From G963664935 sp963664935 (GTDB taxonomy: Bacteria; Pseudomonadota; Gammaproteobacteria; Methylococcales; G963664935), in the NCBI GenBank assembly GCA_963664935.2, contig CAXXSE010000004.1, positions 443,493-507,492 on the forward strand: a stretch of 64,000 bases of DNA, in the 5' to 3' direction. Each line of letters opens with the position of its first letter. Within the stretch, counting starts at the first letter, position 1. Below the pieces are notes generated by a model, which ran no database searches, was not told where the DNA came from, and was given only the letters and a program-made list of their open reading frames with translations. The position numbers and the translations under genes are program-made. Below are positions 30,279 to 38,900 of the stretch, piece by piece.

Positions 30279-30352
30279 GGTGACAAAAAAATTCATAGCC
30301 CGCAAATTGCGGTAGTGAAATATCGAAATTTGCGGGCTACTCAATGTTAGGC
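30279..30352 (+). repeat. attC-like site (degenerate), start of cassette array
   Basis: AGCCCGCAAAT pairs with ATTTGCGGGCT around a spacer, followed by CTACTCAATGTTAGGC. GTTAGGC (30346-30352) fits the attC R' consensus GTTRRRY. The left R'' box is poorly conserved. It marks the 5' edge of cassette 1. Confidence 0.55.
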
Positions 30353-30369
30353 AAAGTGAGTCCTTTCCG

Positions 30370-31011
30370 ATGCCCGACCTAGTCATCAACATTTGTCTGC
30401 TTTCCCTGGGAATCGCTGGTTCCCTCGCCGCCATCCGCGGAGAGACGTGGGACGTGAACAAACGCCGGTTCCTCAAGAAAATCACTGTCACCGGTTGGAT
30501 AGCCTCAATCTGTCTTCTATTCACGCTTGTTCTTGGCATCGTCAAGGAGCATCGAAGCTCGTTGGCCGCAACTGCTGCGGAAAAAGCAAATCAGGCACTG
30601 ATAATTACGGTCAAGAACACCCAAACGAACCTTATTGGCGCGCGCGGCGATCTGCGGCTCATTGGGGGAGAGAGGGATGCAGCGGAGGCAAGTCTGCTAT
30701 CTGTCCTGGACGACCTGGGTGAGAGCGACGAGAGACACGGCAAGAAAATAGCAGAAGCCGCTTCTGAAATCAGTCGCTTAAAGACTGCGGTTCAACTTTC
30801 GCAGGAACGATTCTTCGGTCTGGTGAGCATTCGCCGGACTCAGGACGAAATCTTCCAGGCAATCGATCTCGACTATGATGAGCCACTAATTGTACTCGAT
30901 GGAGAAGTGATTGGTTTTCATAACTACTTTCAGGGGATGTTGACGCTTATAACTCGCGATGTCGATACAGGTGACGTGCGGCAGTATCCGATGCCGCCCG
31001 GTACGCACTAG
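30370..31011 (+). CDS. Cassette gene: unknown two-helix membrane protein with coiled coil
   Basis: A 213-residue protein of unknown function. Two hydrophobic helices at the N terminus (residues 5-20 and 38-58) are followed by a long charged, coiled-coil region (AATAAEKANQAL to SEISRLKTAV). A small C-terminal domain holds DEPLIVLDGEVIGFHNYFQGMLTL. The GC content is higher than that of nearby genes and it lies 18 bp after an attC-like box, so it was probably acquired as a gene cassette. It has no close family that I can name. The topology suggests a membrane-anchored sensor or effector, but that is inference only. Confidence 0.65.
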   Translation: MPDLVINICLLSLGIAGSLAAIRGETWDVNKRRFLKKITVTGWIASICLLFTLVLGIVKEHRSSLAATAAEKANQALIITVKNTQTNLIGARGDLRLIGGERDAAEASLLSVLDDLGESDERHGKKIAEAASEISRLKTAVQLSQERFFGLVSIRRTQDEIFQAIDLDYDEPLIVLDGEVIGFHNYFQGMLTLITRDVDTGDVRQYPMPPGTH

Positions 31012-31041
31012 ATCAAGATAACCGGAAGAAAGGACAGCCCT

Positions 31042-31191
31042 ATGGCGGTCGCTGTCACGAAGCCTTCCAGCGCGGCGATATCCGGCTCCCTGATTTTGCG
31101 GATCACATCTGCACATCCGCGTCGCAATGAAAAACGAAAAGAGATATTTGCAAATCCAGATCGTATTGAGTTATACGACTTCGCGAGATAG
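31042..31191 (+). CDS. Possible 49-residue small protein at cassette 3' end
   Basis: A short frame starts at ATG 31042 with an AGGACAG sequence 8 bp before it and ends just before the attC at 31196. The product is basic (ITSAHPRRNEKRKEIFAN) with no recognisable domain. It may be a real cassette peptide or a remnant of another cassette, because the attC end box does not fully match the cassette's own start. Confidence 0.25.
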   Translation: MAVAVTKPSSAAISGSLILRITSAHPRRNEKRKEIFANPDRIELYDFAR

Positions 31192-31195
31192 CAAA

Positions 31196-31327
31196 GCATA
31201 ACAGGGCGTTGGACACCGACGTGGCTCGCTGTTGCATGCTTCGAGTGTCGTTCGCCTTGTTGACGTGTTTCGGTTGTTCAAGTCTGTTGCTGTTGGTCCG
31301 CCACGCGGGTCAACTTAATCGTTATGC
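31196..31327 (+). repeat. attC site 1 (132 bp)
   Basis: R'' GCATAAC (31196-31202) pairs exactly with R' GTTATGC (31321-31327). Inside, GTTGGACACCGACGTGGC can pair with the CCACGCGGGTCAAC side, leaving a few unpaired bases as in known attC hairpins. It separates cassettes 1 and 2. Confidence 0.8.
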
Positions 31328-31338
31328 ATTAAAAAATT

Positions 31339-31806
31339 ATGTGCACTGAAATTTCAACAAGTTCGTTAGATTATTTTTCCGCAATAGCACCTTCGCTAAT
31401 TGCTGTTGTTGCAGTGGTTATAGCTAGTCAGCAATGGTTCACAAATCGCAATACTTTAAAGCTCCAATTGTTTGATAGGCGTATTGAAGTTTACCAGTCT
31501 ATAACTCACTACCTCGGTTTTGTTCAAGTTGGCGATCCTGCTAATAAACAAGAAGAGCATATAAAATTCTTAAGAGCCACTAAAGATGCTTATTATTTAT
31601 TTGGTAATGACATAAAAGCATTTGTAAAAGAGGTCAAAGAGAAATCCAACGAATTACAAAGCCTTGAGAGAGAGTTTTCTGGCAATATCTCAGAAGAAGA
31701 TCGAAAAGCAAGTATAAAAAAACAAAGCGAAATAGATAACTGGCTCAGAAATACCTTAATAAATATCGAACCAAAGTTTGAAAAATATTTAAAACTAAGG
31801 CATTAA
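31339..31806 (+). CDS. Cassette gene: unknown one-helix membrane protein
   Basis: A 155-residue protein with one N-terminal membrane helix (about residues 13-32). This is followed by the motif TLKLQLFDRRIEVYQSI and a helical, charged domain (KEVKEKSNELQSLEREF). The LFDRR-EVY motif recurs in many small uncharacterised bacterial membrane proteins. The gene fills cassette 2 completely, from 12 bp after its start box to 5 bp before its attC, the classical cassette arrangement. The function is unknown; defence or stress roles are common for cassette genes but are not shown. Confidence 0.7.
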   Translation: MCTEISTSSLDYFSAIAPSLIAVVAVVIASQQWFTNRNTLKLQLFDRRIEVYQSITHYLGFVQVGDPANKQEEHIKFLRATKDAYYLFGNDIKAFVKEVKEKSNELQSLEREFSGNISEEDRKASIKKQSEIDNWLRNTLINIEPKFEKYLKLRH

Positions 31807-31810
31807 AAAT

Positions 31811-31873
31811 GCATAACGAATAAGGTTAGATTGTGTGAGTGAAGCGAACCACAATCTGAACCGTTTGTTGGAC
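31811..31873 (+). repeat. attC site 2 (63 bp)
   Basis: R'' GCATAAC (31811-31817) is the exact complement of the box GTTATGC that opens the same cassette at 31321. The arm GGTTAGATTGTG pairs with CACAATCTGAACC leaving one extrahelical base, and R' is GTTGGAC (31867-31873). This is a short attC of canonical design. Confidence 0.85.
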
Positions 31874-32140
31874 AAGCCCGTCGGTTATGATCCAGTTTCT
31901 CTATGAAAATATCTTTTTGAGTCTCGCTGCCTCTCAAGGCTTACGGTGACCCGCAAACCTCAAAATTCAGCGAATACGGTTGCTATTGCAGCAACGCGTG
32001 GCAAGAATGCCTTCTAGTGAGGCCAGTTCCGCCTATTTTACCCCTTTTTTAGACAAGCGGGTTCCTCAGCGCTATACACTGAATTTAAATCCATCCGCAG
32101 GGGTGATAGCGTTTACATGATCAATGGCTCCAGCGTATTA

Positions 32141-33271
32141 TCATGTCGGTACCGCCACCTTCCATGGGAACAGCGGAGGAACCCGTGTTTTGATAATCTT
32201 CATCGGACCACCGCAACACCGACAGGTCAGTGTGGGTCGTTTTCTAAGCCATGCCAATGCTCGGCCTAGATCCAGTTTGAGTAAATACTGAAGCAACTGT
32301 ATCGAGTGTTTGCTATTGGGGTGCAAAAAACCGAAATTCCTAGCCCGTCTAAACCTTTTGGGTAGGGCATGCTGGAGGATCAACCACAAAAATTGCGGGC
32401 CGGAAACGGTCTTAAGCTCAATCTGCTTTGTCTTGCTATTTTGGTAGCGAAAAGTCACTCGACCCGCCTCACAAGCGACAATATCCTTTTCCTGGATCAC
32501 GCCGCGATAGCGGTAACGACCCAGATAGATCAACGCCTTCTCACCGGAGCCGACCGATTTGCAGTCCACGACCCACTCTTCAGGGTGTCTAGCCGGTAGC
32601 ACAAGCTCTGCCTGAGTCATGGCTTCAAGCATCTTGGCGCGAAACACTTTGGCCAGTGCCTGATGGTTGAACAGGTAACCGCTCTTGGTTTTGATCTTGC
32701 TTTTGGTTTTGATCTTGTTTTTGACTTTAGGCTTGTTTTTCTTGGTTCGCCAAAGTTTATTCAACGCATCAATCGCCGCCGCGGGCATGATCATATGCAC
32801 ATGGGGATGAAAATCCAGACAGCGAGAATGGGTGTGTAAAACAGCAATAGCGCCCGGAATCCCCTGAAGCTGTTTGTCGTTTTGACTAAAGGTTCGCAGT
32901 GTATCCCAACAGCATTGGATCATCGTCGAATACATCTGGCGTTGATGTGACCAAGCCAGGGGTCTAAACTCGGCGGGCAACGTGAACGTGACCAAGAAAT
33001 ACTCGGCAGGCACCTGTTTCTTGAGTTGTCGCTCCAACCACTGTTGGCTTTCGTGGGATTGACAGTGTGGGCAGTTGCGGTGTCCGCAGGAATGCGGCAC
33101 ATAGGTCTGGCGTTCACAGGCGTCACAGCCCACCAACATTTTGGGGCTGTGCCGGGTCCGGCAAATCTCCATGGCGGCGAGTGCCTTGCGATGAGAGGGC
33201 AGAAGCTGCCCTGCATATTGCGCCAGAAACTCGGTGCCAAAAGTCTTAATGATCGATGATAACAGTATCAT
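32141..33271 (-). CDS. IS91-family transposase
   Basis: A protein of about 376 residues. A cysteine-rich zinc-binding N terminus (CDACERQTYVPHSCGHRNCP) precedes the HUH motif HPHVHMI and a VGSGEKALIYLGRYRYRG segment. A C-terminal CRCCGG follows. It would replicate by rolling circle. I place the start at ATG 33271, which overlaps the recombinase stop (ATGA); an upstream ATG at 33286 would extend into the recombinase 3' end. The frame is intact. A lysine-rich run (KNKPKVKNKIKTKSK) in the middle may be a recent tandem expansion. Confidence 0.9.
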   Translation of the reverse strand: MILLSSIIKTFGTEFLAQYAGQLLPSHRKALAAMEICRTRHSPKMLVGCDACERQTYVPHSCGHRNCPHCQSHESQQWLERQLKKQVPAEYFLVTFTLPAEFRPLAWSHQRQMYSTMIQCCWDTLRTFSQNDKQLQGIPGAIAVLHTHSRCLDFHPHVHMIMPAAAIDALNKLWRTKKNKPKVKNKIKTKSKIKTKSGYLFNHQALAKVFRAKMLEAMTQAELVLPARHPEEWVVDCKSVGSGEKALIYLGRYRYRGVIQEKDIVACEAGRVTFRYQNSKTKQIELKTVSGPQFLWLILQHALPKRFRRARNFGFLHPNSKHSIQLLQYLLKLDLGRALAWLRKRPTLTCRCCGGPMKIIKTRVPPLFPWKVAVPT

Positions 33272-34176
33272 TTGACCTTCCCCCATTGTATGGAGAAGCC
33301 ATTCATCAGATCATTGATCAGGGTCTTTGTGTGACGGTCTGTAGTGGCTGTCAGGTGGGTATATTTGGCGGTGGTTAAGAGGCTCCTATGGCCGAGGATT
33401 TTTTTGCACCTCAAGTAAGTCAACACCCGATTCAATCAGATGGGTGGCGTAACTGTGGCGTAGGCTGTGTGGGGTAATCTTTTTTTTATCCCACAGGCGT
33501 CCACAAGCTTTTTCAGGGTCGTCTGGACGCCGCCACGATCCAGCGGTGTGGTCGCCGTATGACTGCCTTTCAGACCGCCTTTGCGATTCGGGAAGAGCAA
33601 TACCGGATTGCGATGCACCGACCAGAAGCGACGGAGTATATCCACCGTCGCGTCGGGCAGCGGCACCAAGCGATCCTGATTGCCCTTGGCATCGCGGATA
33701 TGCACCCGCTGACGCTCAGCATCGATATCACCGACCTCGAGGCGAAGTCCTTCACCGAGACGCAAGCCGAGACTGTAGACGGTAAAAAAGAACACCCGGT
33801 AGCTCAACTTGTGGGCCGCCATAAAGAGACGCGACGCTTCCTTAATGGTAACGATATCCGGTAACCGTGTGGTCCGCGGTGGTTTAATCAAATCAACGTT
33901 CACCCAGGGCTTATGGAGGACATGCTAATAGAAGAATTTGAGGCCATACAGATCGAGCTTAACCGCGCTCCAGGAATGCGTACTGAGAAGCTTCGAGAAA
34001 TAATCCGTCAACTGCTGCTCTGAAAGATCATAAACTTGATGCTCAAAGTACAAGCCAATGCGACGAATGCCGCGCGAATAGGCCTCTATCGTCTTAGGTT
34101 GAAGACCTTTAAGCCTAAGGTGTTGCAGTAACGTTTGATAATCCTACTTGAAATTTCTATTGAAGGGTGTTGTCAT
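33268..34176 (-). pseudogene. Tyrosine recombinase of the IS91 element, four lesions
   Basis: The gene starts with MTTPFNRNFK, then a TAG, and continues in frame through LRLKGLQPKTIEAYSRGI to a second TAG at LKFFY*HVLHKPW. Both look like CAG to TAG changes. The catalytic domain reads intact from VNVDLIKPPRTTRLPD to KLVDACGIKK. An A-run frameshift hides TPHSLRHSYATHLIESGVD, and a second A-run frameshift separates LLEVQK from ILGHRSLLTTAKYTH. The catalytic residues (R in LGLRLGEGL, HSLRH, Y in TTAKYTH) are all still recognisable. It is inactive, although the partner transposase is open. Confidence 0.85.
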
Positions 34177-34181
34177 GACAC

Positions 34182-34235
34182 TGTAACCTCATATTCGTGG
34201 TTGAATACCCCTCGGTGCGAGGGGTTGAGGTTACA
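34182..34235. repeat. Nested inverted repeat at IS91 right end
   Basis: An outer pair TGTAACCTCA / TGAGGTTACA (10 bp, perfect) encloses an inner perfect 8-bp stem ACCCCTCG / CGAGGGGT with a GTG loop. It lies just upstream of the recombinase start. Terminal hairpins of this kind are used by IS91-type rolling-circle elements. Confidence 0.7.
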
Positions 34236-34284
34236 TTTTATATTTAATCAGGGCTCGAGGTCTTTTCTCCGCGATAGCGGCTTC

Positions 34285-34361
34285 GTCCAACAATGCAATG
34301 CACTGGATTTTGCCACGCCAACTCACGTCGCGTCAAAACCGGTGATCTTAATCCGTTATGT
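34285..34361 (+). repeat. attC site 3 (77 bp)
   Basis: R'' GTCCAAC (34285-34291) perfectly fits RYYYAAC and is the exact complement of GTTGGAC, the start box of its own cassette at 31867. The stem CACTGGATTTTG pairs with CAAAACCGGTG with an extrahelical base. R' is GTTATGT (34355-34361). The stop of vapC lies inside R'. Confidence 0.85.
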
Positions 34362-34754
34362 TTCAGTGGCAGATTTTAAGCCCAAGATTTCAACAAATGG
34401 TAGGAAGTCCCTATCAGAAAATAAAAGCTGGATATCCTTTTCAATACAATAAGTGGCAATAATCGTATCGATAGTTTTTCTTACTGTAATGCCTCTTTTT
34501 CTAAGTGCACGGTAATTGTCTGCGCTTTTAACTGCGAGAACTTTATTTGAGAGCTGAAACATAGGCAAAGCAGTTAGTAACTGTTTTGCTTTTTTGTACT
34601 CTTTATCGCCGTTAAAGCCTTGAAGAACCTCTGTAAGAATATTATCGCCAATCACAACCGGTTTTACGCCCAAAATAGTATCTAGATAAACTACCTCAGG
34701 GCAGTCTTTGCCATTAAAATAGTCAATCCAAACGCTCGAATCTACCATTATCAC
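34356..34754 (-). CDS. vapC: VapC-like PIN-domain toxin
   Basis: A 130-residue PIN-domain ribonuclease. It begins MVDSSVWIDYF with the first catalytic Asp, has a mid-protein acidic ILTEVLQGF, and ends with ATYCIEKDIQLLFSDRDF carrying the last acidic residues. It probably cleaves tRNA or rRNA. The start may be the GTG at 34754, which overlaps the vapB stop (TAGTG), or the ATG at 34748, which gives the usual N terminus. It is transcribed opposite to the array direction, as toxin-antitoxin cassettes with their own promoter often are. Confidence 0.88.
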   Translation of the reverse strand: MIMVDSSVWIDYFNGKDCPEVVYLDTILGVKPVVIGDNILTEVLQGFNGDKEYKKAKQLLTALPMFQLSNKVLAVKSADNYRALRKRGITVRKTIDTIIATYCIEKDIQLLFSDRDFLPFVEILGLKSATET

Positions 34755-34945
34755 TAGTCAGTTCTCATTCTATCTAAATCATCATCCCATTTTAGCTTAC
34801 CTTTAAACTGTTTAATTTCCTCTTGTTTTTTCAATCTAATCAAAGTTTTAAGCCCTAACTCAACAGCTTCTCTCTTTGTTTTTAACCCAGTAACTTGAAG
34901 CACATTAATCATTAAATTATCATCAATTACAATGTTTGTTCTCAT
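34754..34945 (-). CDS. vapB: VapB-like antitoxin
   Basis: A 63-residue antitoxin of the ribbon-helix-helix type. MRTNIVIDDNLMINVL forms the DNA-binding strand and helix, REAVELGLKTLIRL the second helix, and the acidic tail WDDDLDRMRTD covers the toxin. The length is typical. Its stop overlaps the toxin start, so the two are co-translated. It should repress its own promoter at the inverted repeat directly upstream. Confidence 0.88.
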   Translation of the reverse strand: MRTNIVIDDNLMINVLQVTGLKTKREAVELGLKTLIRLKKQEEIKQFKGKLKWDDDLDRMRTD

Positions 34946-34956
34946 AGCGGCACCTT

Positions 34957-34984
34957 TGTGTATAATATTTTCAATATATACACA
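34957..34984 (-). promoter_or_regulatory. VapBC operator (inverted repeat)
   Basis: The perfect 8-bp inverted repeat TGTGTATA / TATACACA has a 12-bp spacer, so its half-sites are about two helical turns apart. It lies 12 bp upstream of the vapB start, in the promoter. This fits a VapB dimer-of-dimers binding site. Confidence 0.6.
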
Positions 34985-35003
34985 TCATAGCGCTAAATAA
35001 TAA

Positions 35004-35079
35004 ACATAACAAGGCGCATTAAGTCGGTTATTTTTGTTCGCTGCGCTCTCAAAAATCCCGCTTATGTGCGCAGTTCGAT
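35004..35079 (+). repeat. attC site 4 (76 bp)
   Basis: R'' ACATAAC (35004-35010) is the exact complement of GTTATGT, the start box of the VapBC cassette at 34355. The arm GCGCATTAAGTCGG pairs imperfectly with CCCGCTTATGTGCGC. The R' box GTTCGAT (35073-35079) departs from the consensus at one position. Confidence 0.8.
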
Positions 35080-35097
35080 GAATAAGGAATCCAGACT

Positions 35098-35590
35098 ATG
35101 CCTGCTGAATTGACCTGGCGAAAAGCTATCGACAGGGTTCTTGGTTCATCCCCAACTCCACTTCATTACAACGGAATTACAGAGCGGATTATTTCCGAGG
35201 GGTTCCGCAAGAATCTTGGTGGCTACGCCAGCCACTACAGTAATCGCTCAGATTTCAAGCTCTATCAAACATAACGGCCATTCGTCACCTTATATCCGAG
35301 TGTCCAAAGGCACGTTTGCTATGCGTGGTGGGTTGTCCGGTGTGGAGATAGTGTCATCGAAACTCACCCCGGATGTCTTCGAATCAGAGGAATCTGAAGA
35401 GCAATATGAAATTATTACTTCCTTTGGCATGTTCTGGCGTAAGGAAGCTATTGAGTGGGCGGCAACACATAAGGTACTCGGAATGCAGCAAATTGGTGCT
35501 ACGCCCGTTGATTTCTTCAAGCAGCTAGGAATCTACCTGCTCCACGATGGGCACGAGGTCATTTATGCTGGTAGAACTACTGACAGAACG
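35098..35590 (+). pseudogene. HARE-HTH / GIY-YIG nuclease gene, frameshifted and cut by MITE
   Basis: Starting at ATG 35098, the N terminus (TWRKAIDRVLGSSPTPLHYN, then ITERIISEGFRKNLG) is the winged-helix HARE-HTH domain found in restriction and chromatin proteins. One extra G at 35219-35222 breaks the frame. The reading resumes as ATPATTVIAQISSSI, then SSPYIRVSKGTFAMRG, a linker, and YLLHDGHEVIYAGRTTDR, the first strand pair of a GIY-YIG nuclease. Here a MITE replaces the rest, so the catalytic Arg and Glu are lost. The normal product would be a DNA-binding nuclease, perhaps for defence. It begins 19 bp after an attC box, so it is the fifth cassette. Confidence 0.72.
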
Positions 35591-35830
35591 CTAGGAGGCT
35601 GTCCGAGAATAGAGAGCCTACTGTGAAAGAGCGGATTTTGGCCCATTTTCTCGATTAAATTGATGAAATACATCCCTATATTTCACACCTGCGGGCCGCT
35701 TTCAGCGGTCCAAACCCACTCCAGGCGTATTTGTCGTTAAATAAAGCAAGTATTCGCCTCATTTAATCGAAAAAATGGCCTCAAAATCGCTTTCCCTAGC
35801 TACGGCTCCTATTCTCGGTCAGCCCCCTAG
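35591..35830. mobile_element. MITE, 240 bp
   Basis: The ends CTAGGAGGCTGTCCGAGAAT and the reverse complement ending in GGTCAGCCCCCTAG form imperfect 22-bp inverted repeats. The sub-terminal parts match the 167-bp element at 13361-13527 in inverted order. The centre has an additional segment of about 75 bp with a short GCGGGCCGC / AGCGGTCC palindrome. It disrupts the GIY-YIG gene. Confidence 0.82.
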
Positions 35831-35924
35831 AAGTGAATATTTTTTTGACTGCGGTCTAATCGAGAGCTTGTGCCCTGTGCGCGAGCGAAGTCACGGATTC
35901 AGGCATTACAAGGGTTTTTTAAAT

Positions 35925-35957
35925 AACCGTCAACTGTTAACCGATAACCGTGAACGG
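35925..35957. repeat. Dispersed 32-bp repeat, copy A
   Basis: The sequence begins AACCGTCAACTGTTAACC and ends AACCGTGAACGG. It lies 11 bp beyond the dnaE stop and matches the copies at 42599 and 43656. Confidence 0.75.
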
Positions 35958-35968
35958 GTAGTATATTT

Positions 35969-38900
35969 CTATGGTAATCGTCCATAATCTGAATCCCCAG
36001 CATAATCAACCCTAACCTGGTTCGGTCCCAAAAATTTCTCAAGACGATGCAGCAATTCGTCACCCGGATGAACGCTCCAGGCATTCCCTAACTGAATACG
36101 GCTTCGCGCGGACTTTGCGACATAATGAATGGATACCGGACAATTTCCTCCTTGAAACGGCGCCATAAGATTTTGCAAGTCCTGGATGACATCGCGAGCG
36201 GACTTTCCATCTTTCAAAGTAGTATCCCGTGACCATTGAATAACAAGCCGCCTTGCAAATTGACCACGGGCTTGATCGATACTGAAAAGTCGTTCGGCCG
36301 TCAAACGCAGGTTACCGGAAAAGTCGTCGACAGCCAGTTTACCTTCCGCCACCAGTAAATTGTCCTTGGATAATAGTTGACGATATTTTTCATAGACCTC
36401 CGTAAACACGGCCACCTCAATTCTTCCACTTTGATCGTCGAGCGTCAGGAAGGCCATATTTTTTCGTGTTTTGGTCTGGCGTGTTCGCATTTCAACCACC
36501 AACCCCGCGATACGGATGTTGGTTTTCGCTACGGATTGCCCTGAATCCATTTTCAAGGATGAAAGCCGTCCGTGGGTAAAAAAACTAAGTTCCTTCCGGT
36601 ACTGATTGATTGGATGCCCCGTCAGATAAAGTCCTAAGGTGGCTTTTTCGGCCGCGAGCCTTCTGGCTTCCGGCCAAGGCTCGACTACAAGTGAAACCTG
36701 GTCGGTATTTTTTTCATCGCCCTCGTCGTCAAACCCAAATATATCGTCTTGACCCGTTTGATCCATTTTTCCTTGTTGTTCTGCGGTTTTTAACGCAACC
36801 GGCAATTCCGCCGTGGTCTGTGCTCGATGGCTGGCTATTCCATCAAAGGCGCCCGCTTGAATTAAGGCTTCCAAAACACGCCGGTTGGCTTTGCGTAAAT
36901 CGACACGATAGCAGAAATCCTGAAGATTTTTGAACGCATCCCCATGTTTTTTCTCATTCAGAATTTCCTCAATGGCGGACTGTCCAACGCCTTTTATAGC
37001 GCCCAAACCATAGACTATCTTTGACGGTTCAACGACCGCGAATCGATAGCCGGAGCGATTGATGTCCGGGGGGCGAATGTCCAGTCCCATATCCCGGCAT
37101 TCGTCCGTTAAGGTGACGACTTTGTCGGTATTATCCATATCCGACGACAGGACCGCCGCCATAAATTCAGATGGGTAATAGGCTTTAAGCCAAGCTGTTT
37201 GGTACGCTATCAAGGCATAGGCCGCCGAATGGGACTTGTTGAACCCGTAACCCGCGAACTTCTCCATGAGATCGAATATATACGATGCCGTAGATTTTTC
37301 GACCCCACGGGCAATGGCTCCCTCGGTAAAAACCGAGCGCTGCTTTGCCATCTCTTCGGGCTTTTTCTTACCCATTGCCCGCCGCAGCAGATCTGCTCCA
37401 CCCAAAGAATATCCGGCTAATTCCCGGGCAATTTCCATCACCTGCTCTTGGTATAAGATAACGCCGTTGGTCGGTTTTAAAATGGGTTCGAGCACCGGGT
37501 GCGCGTATTCGGCGGGAGCTCTGCCATGTTTGACGTTGATATAATCATCGACCATTCCCGATTGCAAAGGGCCGGGTCTGAACAAAGCGACCAGAGCGAT
37601 AATATCTTCAAAACAGTCCGGTTGAAGGCGCTTAATCAAATCTTTCATACCCCTTGATTCGAGCTGAAAAACCGCCGTAGTCGCGCAACGGCTTAGTAAC
37701 TCGTAGGTATTTTTGTCATCAAGGGGAATTTCGCTAATATCGATGGGCGCTTCATTCTTTTGTTTGCGTTGATGGTTAATCGCTTCGACCGCCCAGTCGA
37801 TGATCGTCAGAGTTCTTAAGCCTAGAAAATCAAATTTAACCAAGCCAACAGCCTCAACGTCATCCTTGTCGAATTGGGTGACCAGATTTTCACCGCCCGG
37901 CTCACAATACAAGGGTGTAAAATCGGTCAGTTTCGATGGCGCAATGACCACGCCGCCCGCGTGTTTTCCGGCATTTCGGGTAATACCCTCCAGGGATTTC
38001 GCGAAATCGATTAAATGTTGTACTTCCTCATCCTGGTCATAGGCCTTTTTAAGATCTTCGCTTTCATCCAACGCTTTTGTCAGCGTCATGCCGATTTCGA
38101 AAGGAATTAATTTCGCCAGCCGGTCAACAAATCCATAACCATGCCCTAACACACGGCCAACGTCACGAACTACGGCCCGAGCCGCCATGGTACCGTAGGT
38201 AATGATTTGGGAAACCCTATCACGGCCATATTTATTCGCTACATATTCAATCACCTGATCGCGGCGATCCATGCAAAAATCCACATCGAAATCCGGCATG
38301 GATACCCGTTCCGGATTCAAAAAACGCTCAAACAACAGATCGAATTCGATAGGATCGAGATCCGTTATATTTAAGGCATACGCTACTAAAGACCCCGCTC
38401 CGGATCCGCGGCCCGGACCGACGGGAATCCGGTTGTTTTTTGCCCATTGGATAAAATCCGCGACAATCAGGAAATAACCCGGAAAACTCATTTGCAATAT
38501 TACTTTGATTTCCATATCCAAGCGTTTTCGATATTCCGATTTTATCGCTTCGGGATCTTCCTCCGGGTGGTTTTTGGATCGAATGCTTAAACGATCCTTC
38601 AAACCCGAATAACTCTGTTCAACGAAATATTCATCCATCGTTGTTTCTTTGGGGACTGGAAAATCGGGAAGAAAATTTTCCCCCAATTTCAGAGTCAAAT
38701 TACACCGTTTAGCAATTTCCACGGTATTTTCCAGCGCCTCGGGCAAATCGGAAAACAACGATTCCATTTCTTCAGCGCTCCTGAGGTATTGAAACTCAGA
38801 ATATTCTTGGGGCCGCCTGGGGTCATCCAGCGTCCTCCCCTGGTTCACGCATACACGGATTTCATGGGCATCAAAATCATCCCGGTCTAGAAATCTGACG

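Larger units (their letters stand above)
32141..34235 (-). mobile_element. IS91-family element with tyrosine recombinase, inside cassette 3
   Basis: The element carries an HUH-type IS91 transposase and an upstream, degraded tyrosine recombinase on the same strand. The right boundary is probably at a strong hairpin (34182-34235). The left boundary is not resolved but must lie between 31874 and 32141. It sits between the start box (31867) and the attC (34285) of one cassette, so it inserted into that cassette. Confidence 0.75.

Noticed and set aside
33268..34176. Integron integrase for the cassette array
   Set aside because: The recombinase lies next to an IS91 transposase, overlaps it by ATGA and lacks the extra IntI-specific helix as far as can be read. 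It belongs to the IS element.
30279..35830. Prophage or phage-satellite island
   Set aside because: No capsid, terminase, tail or replication genes are present; the unit structure is attC-based.
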